From: Tetraselmis striata
Taxonomy: Eukaryota; Chlorophyta; Chlorodendrophyceae; Chlorodendrales; Chlorodendraceae
Assembly (NCBI GenBank): GCA_006384855.1
Contig: VCJN01000748.1
Location: forward strand, 1 to 64,000
Length of the DNA stretch: 64,000 nucleotides
Reading direction: 5' to 3'
Each line of letters opens with the position of its first letter. Within the stretch, counting starts at the first letter, position 1. Both the position numbers and the translations under genes were made by a program. Of this stretch, positions 1 to 13,190 are shown piece after piece. The notes under the pieces are model-generated. The model had not been told where the DNA came from. It did not search any database and saw only the letters and a program-made list of their open reading frames with translations.

Positions 1-120
1 GATCGGGGCGGGGCTCGTGCACGGGTGGCACCTTGGTAGCCTTGGACCCGCCAGTGCTGTCCCTGCCGCGGAGGAGCAGTGCGAGCTGGACACCGGCATC
101 TTATGTCGTTGCTGGTCCGG

Positions 121-480
121 TCACCTTCTCGTTCGTTGTTCGCCACCCTCTCCCTTCTTGTCGTGTCGGCGCCTCGCATACATTTGGCCTAGTGCCGCTA
201 TCGGAGTGGCCCGGGATGTTGTGAGGGGAGGGAGTTCTACGGCGGAAGTGGACCCGACCGAGCCGCCGGCGGATCTTGCGCTGGGAGGCCCAGCACGTCG
301 GTTACCCGCCCGTGGCACCCCGTGCTTGGTTGAACCCCCCCCCCCCCCCCCCCCCACCCACCCACTTCCGCTCCTTCATTGCTGCAAGATCTCTTCGAAG
401 CTCCTTTCCTATCGGCGCCTCTACCTCACATTCGGCCTAATGCCGCTATTGGAGTGGCCCGGGATTCTGTGATGGGGAGA
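121..480. repeat. Diverged direct duplication of about 90 bp around a poly(C) run
   Basis: The stretches near 150-235 and 395-480 share an almost identical run including the words GGAGTGGCCCGGGAT and TGCCGCTAT, about 244 bp apart, with a poly(C) run at about 333-354 between them. A short tandem repeat based on the 14-mer TGGATTTCCTTATGG follows at about 570-618. No convincing coding signal is seen in the first 650 bases. Confidence 0.6.
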
Positions 481-659
481 GCATCCCTACTGCATGGAGC
501 GGCGGGTGGCGGGTGGCGATTCTTGGTCAGTGGCTGCCATGCTGGCGGTTTCCGCCTCTGGTGGCATGTACCTGGATTTCCTTATGGATTTCCTTATGGA
601 TTTCTGTATGGATTTCTTGAATGTTGCATCTAGCATATGTAATCATCAATTACGAGGTG

Positions 660-1125
660 AGTCTATGCGTATGTCTGTGTCTGTCCGTCTGTCTGTTGCC
701 GACCTTCGGAACGGCTTCGCATAGATTATTGAATAGATCGAAAATATGTCCGTCATACATCCCGTTATAATTCCGCGCAGGCCAAAATAGCAGCCCCGCA
801 TACATACTACCTGCTGACTACGCCACTACGGGTACTACAGGGTACCTGTAACGCGGTACGGGTATCCCAGTATAGCCGGGCCGCCGCCGGTCGGGCCGGT
901 CGTCGCGGTTCGCCAGGCCGCCTACGCCCTACGGGGCGGGCACGGCGCGAAGAGCCGAGCCCGCCGCGTGGACCGGACCCGGACGCCGGAAGCCGTCGTT
1001 CGTCCGTCGCCGGACGACCGTCTCCCGTCCGCCTCGCCGCCCGTCCGTCGACGGACGCGGGGCCCCGGTCGGGGGGTTGGCGGACGCGGGGCTGTACAAT
1101 GTAGCGACTACTACGACTGATCATT
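660..1125 (+). repeat. Left copy of an inverted dispersed repeat pair (about 450 bp)
   Basis: This stretch matches the reverse complement of about 62690-63120. Shared landmarks in order are TTCGGAACGG, TTCGCATAGATT, ATAATTCCGCGCAGGCC, CTGCTGACTA, the GC-rich CGGCCGGTCGTCGCGGTTCG segment, GGGGCGGGCA and the boundary near GGGGCTG. The match fades after about 1115. The two copies are some 62 kb apart in opposite orientation, so this is a dispersed family and not a local hairpin. Its class is not evident; no terminal repeats or tRNA-like boxes were found. Confidence 0.75.
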
Positions 1126-1785
1126 GCGGCGCTCTGCTGGATTCCTCACCCTGCAACGGGTCTACTTGCACAACAATACGGGTCTACAACAACAACGGGT
1201 CTACAACAACAACGTACATGCTGCGAATGCATGAACCGTATACAGGGATAAGGGCCCCTCGTATACGGTTCATCCTCGTCTCGTAGCCGCCATAATTCGT
1301 TATTACAGTAAATCATCGTAGATAGATTATACCGCCCGCAGTAGCGAACGCGCAGGACGAACGTGACGCGAACCGGTACATGACTAACTACAGACAGGTT
1401 GCTAGCACCTTCGTCTGTCCGCAGCACAGTGATATAATATAACCGGTACATGGTGTACTGTGTACCCGTATATATTGTATTACGATTACTTACATGAGCT
1501 AGCAGCAGAAGGCGATATCGGAATACGCGGGATAGGCGATATTGTATTACGATCGTCGCCCAGCGCAGTGTACCCTAGCCCTACACAGGGATATCTGTGT
1601 ACCTGTTAACCATGCTCAGCGCGTCGTCGGCGGCACTTCGCTCAGTCTCATCATACCCCGCCGCACAAGCAGCTCTGCTCGACCGACCAATTGAGGAGTG
1701 CAACTGACCACTGGCCTGGCACCGCCGTGCGCGACACCAAACAGCAGCAAGTCGCTGCGGGGCGCGTCGTTGGCTATCCAACGGC

Positions 1786-4594
1786 ATGGCAGCTACAGCC
1801 GCGTCACCTGACGACAGTGCCAACGGTGGCATTTTGGAGGAAGTCGGCACGCGCTCGTCCAAGACGAGCGCTCGGCTCAGCAGCGTCAAGGGGCCCCCGT
1901 CTCGCTGGCAAGCGGCGCGCTGCACCCTGCTGCGCTTCTGGCAGCTGAAGCTCGCGCAGCTGCTCTGCGGCGTTTTCGGCCTGGTGGTGAGCTTCAGCCC
2001 GCCGCCGCTGGGCTTGCTGGACACCGCGACTCACACCATCATCGACCCGCTACACCCGGCATACACCGAGCGCGGCTTAATTGCGACGCCCACGGGCGAC
2101 CTCCGCCCGGTTGTCGCCCGGACCCCGCTGGAGCTGGCCAGCCTGGCCGTCTCCAGGGCGAGCGCGTTCTCCATGTTCCCTGTCCTTGTCTTCGTCTTCC
2201 TCTCCAAGTGCAAGGCGCTCGGCGCTGCGCTTGATCGCACCCCCATCGGCATGTTCACCTTCAACGACTGCCATGCCGTCCACGCGTACTGCGGCCAGTA
2301 CATCGCTTTCGACGTCTGGCTCCACATGAGCTTCCACCTCGTGCGGTGGGGCAGCAGTGGCTTGCTGTCCCTGCTGTGGACCACCACCTGCGGCGAGACC
2401 GGCCTCGTCGCCGTCGCGTGCGTCGCGCTCATCGCCTTCCCCATGACGTACTTCCGGAACCTCAAGTACGAGCGCCGCAAGCTGCTGCACTTTTTGTTCG
2501 TGCCGATGGCGGTGGCGCTCTGCTACCACGTCCCGACATCCGCTTTCCCCAACGGTGGCTACCTGCCATATGTCATGGGCTCGTGCGTGTGCCTGTACAT
2601 GCTGGACTCCCTGTACGTCCTCACCTGCATGACCGAGAAAGTCCCGACGACCACCTTCCACGTCCTCTCCAGCGGCGTCCAAATCACCATGGATGTGTCG
2701 ACTGACTTCCAGCGGCGGAGCGCCACCATGCAAGGTGGCTACGCCAACGTGTGTCTCCCCTGGGTCGACCGCTCGCAGTGGCACGCGTTCTCCCTGTACG
2801 AGATTCCAACCGAACCGTCAAAGCGGCAGGTCGGCGGCGCTCTCGTCACGTCTCGTCGCAGTATCCAACGTGCCCCTATGCCCCGAAGCAACACCTGCTA
2901 AATCCAGCACCCACCCAGTCGCTCACCTGCCCTGCCGATGTTTTTTTTCGTAGATATTCATGCTGAAGACCGGAGACTGGACGACGGCGGTGCACACTGC
3001 TCTCCAGCGTAACACCGTCCGCCCCGCGTGGATTCAGGGCCCTTTTTCCAGCCCCTTCAACTCCGCCATCATGTACGACAACCAGATTCTCGTGGCGACG
3101 GGCATTGGCATCACCCCCGCACTGTCGGTTATCAGCAATCAGAAGGCCTCGCGGCGCGTAAACCTCATCTGGGTCGTTCGAGACCCAGCCATGCTGGAGT
3201 TCTACCTGGATCGCCGCGAGCTGGACGAGGAGGCGTGGAACCTCATCTACTACACAGGTGCCAGCCAGACCTCCGGCGTGTGCTCAGCAGCCGCCGCTGC
3301 GCCTGGGTCATGCCCTTCCCCATCGACCACCCGCGTCTCAGGCCAGCCGGCCAGCTGATGCGCACTGACTGCAATCGACGTGGTTGCTGTACTACGCAGG
3401 GAAAGTGCCGTTGAACCCCGCCGTGACGACCGATCTGAGGCCCAACACCATGATCCTCCACCGGCGGCCCGATCTCCACGTCGCCATCTCCAATATCGTC
3501 TACGGCATCGAAAGTGGGGCAGGGCTTCCTGAGCAGCACACACGAGAGAATGAGGTGCGGCTGGAGCTGGCGAGCCTGGCCGGGAAGCTGGCTGATGGGG
3601 AGGACATGACCAGCGCGGCGAAACTGAAAGCGCTCAACCGGGAGGCACAGCGGCGGGGGTACTCCCTGTCGGAGCTCGTCACCCCAACCCGCCATGTGGA
3701 GATCAAGGAAGGCCGGCGGGGATCCAGGGACCAGCTGCCTCCTTTGGTGCGCGTTGCGCACACCGTGATGCATGATCCCCATTGTCTGTGCCTCGCGCCG
3801 TCACCAGCACAGCTCTGCCCATTTTCCAGGAAGCCTGACAGTTCACATTGTGATCCTTCTGTCAACCATGGGGTGTCATGCCGCTCACCGGCGATGCTGA
3901 CAATCAGCATTATGCATGTGCTTGATGCTCGGCGCCCAGGAGTTATCAGATCGCGGCGTCAAGGCGCGGGAGTCCCTCGACATAGCGATGCGCAGGCTTT
4001 TCACAAGCAAACCACACCGCTGGCGGCGCCCGCCACGCACCGCGCAAAGTTCGCGACAGCTGCGACGAGTTTGCAAGCGCGGTGACAAAACTGCCTGGCG
4101 AAGTTTTGGCAGGCGGCAGCGTGTGGTTTCAGACCGGTGCCGAGGGAGCGGACGGCGGCAGGTACCGCAGCGACCTTGCTCGGCTGGCGGAGTGCGATGA
4201 GGGCGAAGCAGGTTCTGGTGGCATCGAGGGCGAGGAGGACTGCTTGATGCCGGCAAAGAGGAGCCCCACTCAGATGATCGTCGGCGTGCAAGAGGGGGCC
4301 AGAGTGATCGAGCAGAGGCGGGCGTCGGCCAACCCCACCACCCAGGAGCTGGAGTCAGCTGCTCAGCGCGCCAGCCTTGAGGAGTCCATCACCATGATGG
4401 GCACGCAACAGCCAGGGTTTCTTGTGCACAAGGCAAACGCCAGTGCGCGGGACTACGTGCTGAGCCTGGAGCCCGCGGTGCTTGGCACCTGGGGCATCAT
4501 GTACTGCGGACAATGCGAGCCGGTGACAAAAGCTCTGCGTGCCATCTCCGAAGAGTACAATATCGTGCTGTCTGCGGAGACATTCATGTGGTAG
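1786..4594 (+). CDS. NADPH oxidase / ferric reductase-like flavocytochrome
   Basis: Membrane flavocytochrome that moves electrons from NADPH through FAD and two hemes across a membrane, to oxygen or ferric iron. Exons read as 1786-2829, 2954-3257, 3400-3746, and 3940 to the stop at 4594, with one more junction around 4000-4051 not resolved. The first three junctions keep frame with GT-AG introns. Residues about 115-285 hold the heme-binding membrane core. Histidine pairs H166/H180 and H235/H248 have the 14- and 13-residue separations typical of NOX/FRE proteins. WHAFSL (332-337) is the FAD motif, GIGITP in exon 2 the NADPH motif, and MYCGQC near the C-terminus the second nicotinamide motif. 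No N-terminal EF-hands are seen, unlike plant RBOH. About 335 residues separate the two NADPH motifs, far more than usual, and the charged middle part matches nothing I recognise. NOX versus ferric reductase cannot be decided here. Confidence 0.85.
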
Positions 4595-4599
4595 CCTCC

Positions 4600-6210
4600 C
4601 GTTTGGGCCTCACACCACCTGGTAGCCTGTGTACGCCAACGCAGGGCGGGTCTCCATCAACCTTGGTTTTCTGAAGGGATCACGAGGCAATGTTTGGGCA
4701 ACACCACAGGGTCGCTGACGCTTCAATGACCGGGGTGCTGTCTACTGTTTTACCCTGGACTCATGCCCTTTCTGCAACGAAAGGCTGTGTGAGTGCATCC
4801 TGCTGAGTTGCCTAGAATGTAAGTATTCACATGAACAAACATTGCTGTTTGTAATTGTCTGAATGCATTCCGTTTAGCGCGGCAAGATTACCATGTCAAC
4901 GGCACGTCAGGCCGGGAACGATATTATATAGTAAGGCTGCATATGTTCTGTACAATGTCGGCTAGATTGGATTCATGTAAGGGTGAAAATAATGTCGTAG
5001 TGAGGATAGAACCATTCATTAAAATAATGATGGAATTCTATTGTAGGTATGATGACCAGACTCAACAATCCAATTGTATGTGGTGGTTCTCCGTTACGCA
5101 TGACATCGAAAGTGGGCGCTGTGGAAAGGACAGTGCGCCGCCTGTTGTTATTGCAAGACCACACGACACCCAGCATCACATTCCGCCTGCCTTTTGCACT
5201 TTGATTCCATATTCCTATGTTGTATCATCGTTCATCAATGGGTTTGCCACCGCCTGTGATTTCCTACTATGTTTTATATATAATATAAAGGAAATGTCGT
5301 GTATTTTATATTATTATATACCCTGCTGTAATTGGTAATAAAACCACCCTTGTCCGCATAAGTATGCAGGGGTTTACGAATTCAACTGACATGCCCATTT
5401 TACGTGGCAACATTGAGGCTGTGCCTGCGTGCGTGTCTGTTGTTTATAATACTGGGAAAATACTGTAATATAGCGCTCGTTACCCGGACCTGCGATATCG
5501 TAGGGGATTCTTTGTGGAAATGTGTACCACATATATGGACGCTGTATACTACAGTACTATATATGCGCTGATGTGATGCTCGTAGTCGCCCGCGCCAAGC
5601 TCCTCCGCGCGCACTCTCGCGCCGGAGAATATTGTATAAATAATCTACCACAAACAGTAAGGCAGTTCCGATTCATTGTTATCTTTTAGGTTCCTCCCCC
5701 CCCCCCCCTCAACTTCACCCACCCCCCTTAACTATCTTTTATTAGGTCTGACAGTACTTAGTAGAACATGCCCTCAGCTACATAGAAACTCCCAGCTGCA
5801 TGACTTTTCTGAACTCTTCCAATGCATGGCTGCGTGCAAGAGGGTGTTCCCTGCCATACGCAAGCATACAACGGAGAGGGGTGGGGGACTTTTTGGAATC
5901 ATCAGCAAATAATTGCAGTCAGCATCAAGGCAACCCAACCATACGGTGGCCTTATCCACCCCTCCCTGTACTGCTATGCTGCCGCTGACCTGCTGTATGT
6001 CGTTGCTACTTGCTGCTACTGCTGTGGCTGCTCTGCCCTCTGCTCACCCCTGCTACGCAATGCTGCCTGCCTATCTAGCTAATGCAGCTTCTCAGCGCGG
6101 TTGGCCTCGGCGCCCCTCGAGAGCACATGGTACCCGGCACGCTCACAGGTTTTGTATAGGGGCAAAACCATGTTGCAGGCAGCCTGTAACTCAGCATCAA
6201 TGAGGCCTCC
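4600..6210. other. Intergenic, no gene recognised
   Basis: AT-richer spacer downstream of the flavocytochrome gene. A TTTGTAATTG near 4847 resembles the TGTAA poly(A) signal of chlorophytes, and AATAAA occurs at about 5337. A poly(C) run lies at about 5695-5708. The short open frames here (for example 4943-5338) have no protein-like composition or motif. Confidence 0.5.
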
Positions 6211-6221
6211 ATCTGCATCCC

Positions 6222-7138
6222 CTACCCATCAGCGCAATGCATCATCAGTGGGCGCAACATAGCGGGGCAGACATTAAGATAAGGCGTGGGGCAGGTAATG
6301 ATTGAGGCAATAAGGGGGTGCAGAGATGGCAGCAAGCCTTGCCTGATGACCCTGCACACACGACGCACAAGGTGGGCCGGGATGTACCCCCAAGCGGGGT
6401 CTTTCTTCGTGTGCGTGTAGTACTCAATCTCCACGGGGGTAGCACATGTCATGCGGTAATCACAGACAGAGGAAGCATGATGAGGATGATCCTCATCCAG
6501 GGGTTGCATGCCGCACATGAATATGTCAGAGTTCTGGGCATCTGCAAGGCCATTGGCAGCCAGCCACCTGCAGCACACGAGGATCAGTGCCATGTCAGGT
6601 GCCGTTGATGTATGTATGACATGTTGCATGCAAGGCGGGCAGAGTAGCCCGCCGCCAGTTTCCGCTCCACGTCGAACGAGTACTTGTCGGTTGACACGTC
6701 ATGCAACACCTTCCATATCTTCTTCTGCAACCTGCGGGTGATGTCATACTTGTCTTGGGGCTGCTGGCACCTTCTACCTCCCGAGGCGGTGGTGACATCT
6801 ATGTGTTGCACGCATGATGCAGAGACGCCGGCGTCAGCTCTCAGGACGAGCTGGCTGTCGAAGCCGACAACAACATGCTCCAGGAGCTTGCGGAGAGTGT
6901 GCGTCTCTAGCCACTGCCTACTGAAGTCGAAGACAATCTTGCCCAGGGTACTGCCTTCCCACACCATAGTCAGCTGCAGGCTGACTTCGTCGTCATGTGC
7001 CATCCTTGGCGACAATGGCGGGCCAGGTTGGGCCAGCGGGAGGTAGCGCGTGACTGTCCAGCCTGGCGCAGCGCCGTCGCCGCTTATAGTACGGCATCGT
7101 TTGCCTGGATGATGATATAGATACCGTTGCCAGCGCAC
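6222..7138 (-). CDS. Unidentified coding-like region, possibly a gene remnant
   Basis: Two overlapping minus-strand open stretches (6584-7138 and 6222-6629) have protein-like composition, with charged and hydrophobic residues alternating around words such as KIVFDFSRQWLE and DPAWGYIPAHL. They are in different frames; either an intron joins them or the locus is decayed. No conserved domain is recognised. They lie downstream of the CoA-transferase gene, on the same strand, with about 400 bp between. A transposon origin is possible but nothing seen proves it. Confidence 0.25.
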
Positions 7139-7558
7139 GCGGTGCGGCGGTGAGAGACCTAGCTCAGGCCATCAGCCGCCCAGCACTGCTGAAGTACGGA
7201 AATGATCCCCAAATTTTAACCCCAAATTAAAGACCCACACCCCTTCAGTTTCTCCGGAAATCTGTACCTAAAACATATCATTTAATCGTAACTGCCTTAT
7301 GGGAACGCCCACCGGTGCAGGGTGCTGCCTGCGAGTTGGTAGGCTGAGGACAAAACTTTGAACATGCCCACCGCGTCTGAGAAAGGGCGCACAGGAGGAG
7401 GCGTGGTCATGTTCGATACGCGATCGATCGTGACGAATTAGACAGCTCTGAAAATCATCTGGCTGAATTTGTCCAATTGGGCGACAGAATGTGCCACAGT
7501 CCACCCTCAGCTATCTTGCTCCCCCTTTCTGCCACGCGCCGCGGCTGCGACACGTCGC

Positions 7559-10500
7559 TCAGATAACGCCCGCCTCGCGGAGGCGTCCGATATCCTGGTC
7601 GCTCATGCCCAGCTTCCCAGACAGCACCTCCTCCGTGTGGTGGCTCAGCGCTGCCCCGGCCCACTTGGTGCTGCCGGGTGTGCGGCTCATCACCGGCAGC
7701 AGCGCCGGCATCACTACCTCAGGGCCACCTGTATGTACGGCGCGGGGCACGCGGAGGGACCGGGGGTACAACCTGTGTCAGGGCGCGACCTTCCCAGGGG
7801 AGGAAGGGACCGAGGAGGGGCTGTGCACACGTATCAATATGTATAGCCGGGCAGCTCTAGACCATCCCGCGGGTGACTGTCGTGTGCGATGACTGCGTGC
7901 CTACCTACTCGGGCTTAGGCAGTATATGGCAGAGGCACCGGCTGCCTTGCGATATTCGGGTAGGGCACCGACCTAGATAGGCATGCGGCAATGCACTGTC
8001 GTGGATTCTCAGCCTACTCAATTCATCCGTCCGGCGGACGCGCACCTTCCGGCGGCGCGGCTTGCTGGAACATGCCACGGGCGATGAACTGCGGGTCCTC
8101 ACAGATGTCCTGCACGCTGTAGATGGGCCCCGACGGCACGCGCGCCTCCTTCATGGCCCACAGGACCTCATCTGCAGGACCATCGGGAGACACCGTCAGC
8201 AGCAGGTCCACCCGCAAGCCATCCTCATCGGCGACGTGGGAGTGTTGCGTGCGCACCCATGCTCCGCTCAGCCACCCACGCCTCAATGACGTCCATGATG
8301 TCCTTCTCGTTTTGGCAGCGAGCCGAGTTGGTGGCGTACAACTGGTTGTCAGCGCCCATGTCGGGCCGGCCGACAGCGGCCATGAGGCGGGTGTAGACGC
8401 TGTCGCCGTTGCCGCCGATGATCACGTAGTGCTCGTCCGAGGTCTTGAATGTCCCGGAGGGAACCACGTCTGGCATGAGAGGGGGGGTCAGGGCGACGAG
8501 GGAACGTTTTGTCTGGCATCGCAGCATGCCCATTCTCGTACAGCTTCCCAGAGGGTGGAGGGAGGGCGGCCAAGAAGTGGAGCCGTACGTACCTGAAATG
8601 GTGGAGCCGGAGGGCTGGCGCTGGATGCCAGCCATGGCATACTCCGTGACGCAGCTCTCCAGCATGTTGAACACGCTCTCCGTGATAGCAGCGTCCACAA
8701 CCTGGCCCTCCCCCTGCGCCCAGGCCAGCGGGCAGAGCGACGGGGAGGCTAGTGAGGAAGGCCAGCGACTGCTGCTGGCGCTGTTGTTGCCCCCCTAGGG
8801 GGGGGGGGGGGGGGGGGCATACTGAAGGCCACCACACCTGCCGACCGGGGCGCTTCTGGTGCAGAAGAGCCATGACGGTGCCGAACGCTGCGTGGAGCCC
8901 GGCCAGCGTGTCCCCCAGCGATATGTTGGGGCGCACTGGCGGGCGGTCCTTGTAGCCTGCGGAGTTAGGCGGGACAAAGGCTCTGCTTGATTGGACAGAA
9001 TGCCAACGGCTCGCATTGCATCCAGTCATTGAACATGACGGACAGAGAGGCATGAACAACCACTGCAGTGTGGAACCACCCATCAAAACACACCACACCA
9101 CACCGATACAAAAGTATTTTCCTCTTGCCTAAGGCTGAAAGTATCACACACAAACATATCTATACGCAAGTCACACAGACATGTATGCCTATATTACTAC
9201 TAGCTGGGCGGGCATGTACGCGTTCCCCCGTAATTCACAAGACGGGCGCTGCTCAAATACTGCACGAGGTACCACAACAAGCACCGTTACATAAACAACA
9301 TACGGCACCAGGGAATAACTGCGGCATGATAATACCGTTGTCAGGAATAACGAAAAACTATTGCCTGGTACCAGACTCGCACTTGCGGATACATCGATAT
9401 ACCCCTGTAGGCATGAAATTTCCTGAATGCAAAAGCTCGTGTGTATATGTCATGTATATGTACATGTCCCTTGGTGGTGCACATGCAGGGGCGCCCACCA
9501 TTGATGTAGCGCAGGCCCCCAACGCCCTCACACACGCTGGCGTAGCCCGGCATGGACGCCTTGGGGCCCGTCTATCGCAGCACCAGGCGGGGGTCTCATC
9601 AGCCGCGGCACTCAGCTGCAATGCCACACAGCATGGGCCATGCAAACGGGACCAGAAATCCTGCTCGCCCCCTACCTGGCCGTAGCCGCTGATGCGGGTG
9701 TACACGAGAGTGGGGTCCAGGTCCGCGGGACCGAGCCCCCACTTCTCCATCACCCCTGGCCGGAAGTTCTCCAGGATGACATCCACCTCCTTTGACAGCC
9801 TGAGAGTCAAGGATTCTGTATCAGTAATGCTACATGTAAGAGAGAGGCTTCACTGGGGTACGACCTGCTCCGCAGTGCAGCATGTCCACCGCGCAACAAG
9901 CAATTCCAAAAGCCCTTTGCAACGAAGAGACTTCTCGAGCCCAATTGACTTTTTGATCCATCAGAGATAAAACGTAATGGCTCTGGCAGGCGGTAGGCAG
10001 TCAGCTGCGCACTTGCGGATGATCTCGCGCCCCTCCTCTTTGTGCAGGTCCACAGTGATGCACTTCTTGTTACGCCCCTGCGGCAGCGGACCACCGGACC
10101 ACTGTCAGCTTATCTGCTGTCCCTGGTCCGTCCTCCCCCGGGTCTCAAGTTTCGACACATCTCAGACACCAGGACATGTCTGCTTGCTGTGCAAACGTCC
10201 ATGCAGCCGCAATCCCGGTGCGTGAATGGCCAACAGCGGCCTCACGCACGTGGGTACGCCACCATAGCGCCGTGCCCGTGTCATCAAGCGTGCGCAGGGA
10301 GCGGATTGCGTCGCCCCTGCCTGGCGGCTCCACCTGAGAAACAGGCACGCACCGTCGTTGTCAGCAAGTGGGACGTACGCCGCGCACTCACGACCATCAC
10401 TCACGTCTAGAGGGAAGGAATGCGCCGCACCTTGATCACCTCCGCCCCAAAGTAGCCCAGCAGCGCGCCGGCGTAGTTGCCGGCGATGACCTGCCCGAGG

Positions 10501-10742
10501 TCCAGCACGCGCACGCCGGCCAACGGGCCGCCACCTGCTTGGCCGGCCGCACTGCCGCCGTCCGCGGCGCCGGTCGACGCCGAGCGACGCGGCGAGGTGG
10601 CTGCCGATCGATGCAGGGAGGGGTAGGAAAGGGTACGGAGCGTCGACACTGAAGCAAGGGGCGCCAAGGCCGGCAGCGGCGGGCCAGCCGCCAGCACTGC
10701 GTGTAGGGCGGCAGCCAGTCGGCGGGTCGTCGGCGCCATCAT
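7559..10742 (-). CDS. SUGCT: Class III CoA-transferase, mitochondrial (succinate-hydroxymethylglutarate CoA-transferase type)
   Basis: CaiB/BaiF-family enzyme that moves CoA between carboxylic acids; the closest eukaryotic relative I recognise uses succinyl-CoA to activate glutarate or hydroxymethylglutarate in mitochondria. Ten exons close in frame (high to low): 10742-10431, 10333-10250, 10077-10013, 9799-9676, 9571-9499, 8956-8838, 8713-8593, 8469-8257, 8171-8046, 7728-7559, giving 468 residues. All introns are GT-AG. Residues 1-70 are Arg/Ser/Ala-rich, as in a mitochondrial presequence. Then come the family blocks LDLGQVIAG...EVIKVEPPGRGD, GRNKKCITVDL, ENFRPGVMEKWGLG, GYGQTGP, PGYASVCEGVGG, SLGDT with the catalytic aspartate D235, and VPSGPIYSVQD. 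The start is the first of two adjacent ATGs before the presequence. Intron 6 holds a 20-nt coding-strand poly(C) run 21 nt after its donor. Which substrate is used cannot be read from sequence. Confidence 0.93.
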
Positions 10743-10949
10743 CACGGCCGTCGTCGCCGTTTTGTTTTTGAAGTTGTTTCGGCGTCGCGCCGGTATCGCC
10801 GTCGCGCGGTCGCCGACGAAAGGATGGAGGCAGCTCGACCGCGGAGGGAATTGCACCCTGCGTGTGCCGCAGTGCAGAGGAAGGGACGATATACGTCGTC
10901 GAAACCTGCGGCGGCGGTCTGTTGGACAACTGCGCTGCAATGGCCATCG

Positions 10950-11426
10950 TCAGCTGCCCCTTCTCACTTCCAATCAGCGCTGCGCGGCCTGCGCGCGGTG
11001 CTGCTGATGGGTGCTGATCTGTCTACTGCTTTGCTCGTATGTACGAAGATAATCCTTACCGACTGCTCGCATGAATTACAAAAAGGCCAGCAACAAATCC
11101 ATCGCGGCCCCTAAAAGCAGTACTAAATATCCGCAGCGGGCCCGCAGACATACGAGTACGTAGACAAGTATTTCAAATTTATAAGAAATGCGATATTAAA
11201 TGCGATGTCACATTGTAGGGGGATGTCTTATCCTGTATGAGTAGTCGCTACTGCAGGGCATCGTAGCAGGGTACCTGTAGTCGCTAGCAGTAGTAGGAGT
11301 TGCGCGGATAAAAAAACCAGTACGTCGTGTGTGTATGTGTACAGGTATATATATGTGTATGCAGGTACAGTAGATGAGGTCGCTGCATGGTCATCACATG
11401 CACCCCACAAAACTCTTGCCGCCCGC

Positions 11427-11466
<40 letters not shown>

Positions 11467-13000
11467 AAAAATCACACAACACGCGGGAACTCACTGTTGC
11501 GCGGGTATGCGGCAATATCATTTGGGTGCCATTCAACACACCGCAGGTGCACTAAATAGCCACTTAGTGCATTGTCTTAATTTGTAAATGTCTGTTATTT
11601 GGGCGCGGAGAAGGGCGTCATAAGGTGGTTATTGAACAGCCGCAACAGTGCCCGCCCATTCTTAGCATTGTAACTAAGCGAGTTCGGAGCATATATAGTT
11701 AACGGCTTTTTGGCAAATATAGGTGCGGTTTTCTTCCAAATTTGCCGACATAGTGGTGTCATGCGACCACTCTGTGTTTTCTATTGAGTAATAATGAGTA
11801 TCCACGCAAGAGGGTACATGAATATGAGCGCCGTCGGTGTGGGGGAAAATAACTGCTGCAATTGCAATTTTGGGAGGTGTGTTGAGAGGCATATCGCCGT
11901 GGAACGGTATCGGAATGAGGCGTACGAGGTCGTGTTGGAAAGTGCATGGCAAAAACGCTTTTACACTAGTATGGGGACTTATATTGCACGGTTTTCACGC
12001 TCTTAACTGCCATTTAGTGACCTTTACGTTGTGTATATGCGAGCCCAAAAACAAGTTTGCAAACTTTGGAGCCCAATGTTACGCCCCGTAACGGGCACCT
12101 AGGTGCAACCCATAGTGCCTCAGACCCAAGCCTACTATAGGTCTCAAGTAAAGAAACAACTCTTCATTATGGCGTTTCCCCAAATCAGCAGATTTGTTTT
12201 CCTCGCACTGCGTAGAAATTTCTGCGATTTCGCAGTAATCGGTGCTATGGCACAATGCCTATCTTTTCTCCCACACCTCCCGCGCCGCGTCGTGGTGGTA
12301 GTGGCTCGGATTGAAGTACTTCAATATGGGCTATCCACATGGTGAAGCTTTGGGCCATACAGCGCGCTGCGTGTTATATATGCTACCAATGGACTGCAAT
12401 TATAGGCCCTTTCGAGCACTGACAAAACTGTAGGGTAAGTCGCGCGTGCACGGCTGCGATGCCACGTCATTTCCCAAATGGCATGACACTCTCACAATTC
12501 ATTCATTTACTATCATATTATCCGTGAGTAAAAGCTTGGGGACATGCGCAACTCCATGAAGTTGAAATGCGTGCAATCGCATTATTGTGCAATTTTCTGT
12601 TGAAAAGCGGCATTTTTTCACTGTAAGCGGAAACAAAGCACTACAGAAAATGATGCACCAGCACGACGTTGCGGAGGGTGCGCTGCAATCAAGGACATAG
12701 AAGCAAAGCTTCTGTGAAAGTAAAAGACTATACGTGGTTTTGGCTATATGCTTGTGCGCAACGATGCGCCCACCTGTAAATTCGTGTAGGGCTAAACTTT
12801 AGTGGGAGAGTATATTTCGCGTCGGGCGAGTCCGATATAAGATGTATTACACTCCCACCAGTGCAGTATCGTTCACGTAATTCACTCCCGCCAATTCAGT
12901 ATCGTCCACGCGTACAAACCACTACTCGTATGTTATTCGCGTGCAGTTGCGACTGTACATGTTTTTCCCGCCCGCCCGCCGCCCGGAACATGACTGGCAA
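10950..13000. other. Intergenic, including a 37-nt poly(C) run
   Basis: Upstream flank of the CoA-transferase gene. A poly(C) run of about 37 nt lies at 11428-11464. A segment at about 11069-11118 (GAATTACAAAAAGG, then CCTAAAAGC) loosely resembles about 61264-61326. The rest is AT-rich with no protein-like reading frame. Confidence 0.5.
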
Positions 13001-13190
13001 CTAGAACAGTGAGACCCTTGCAGTCTCTCTACCACGCGGTACCAGTGGTACTATTTACGCGACGACGGCCGTTGGGTATCGTTTATTGGAGTCGTTCTGT
13101 CTATAGTACCTAGCGGTATCATCGTCATAATCATGTTGTCATACTATCGCCATATCGGTGGTCCGTTTTCGCAAGGGTACCGTGTAGTGC

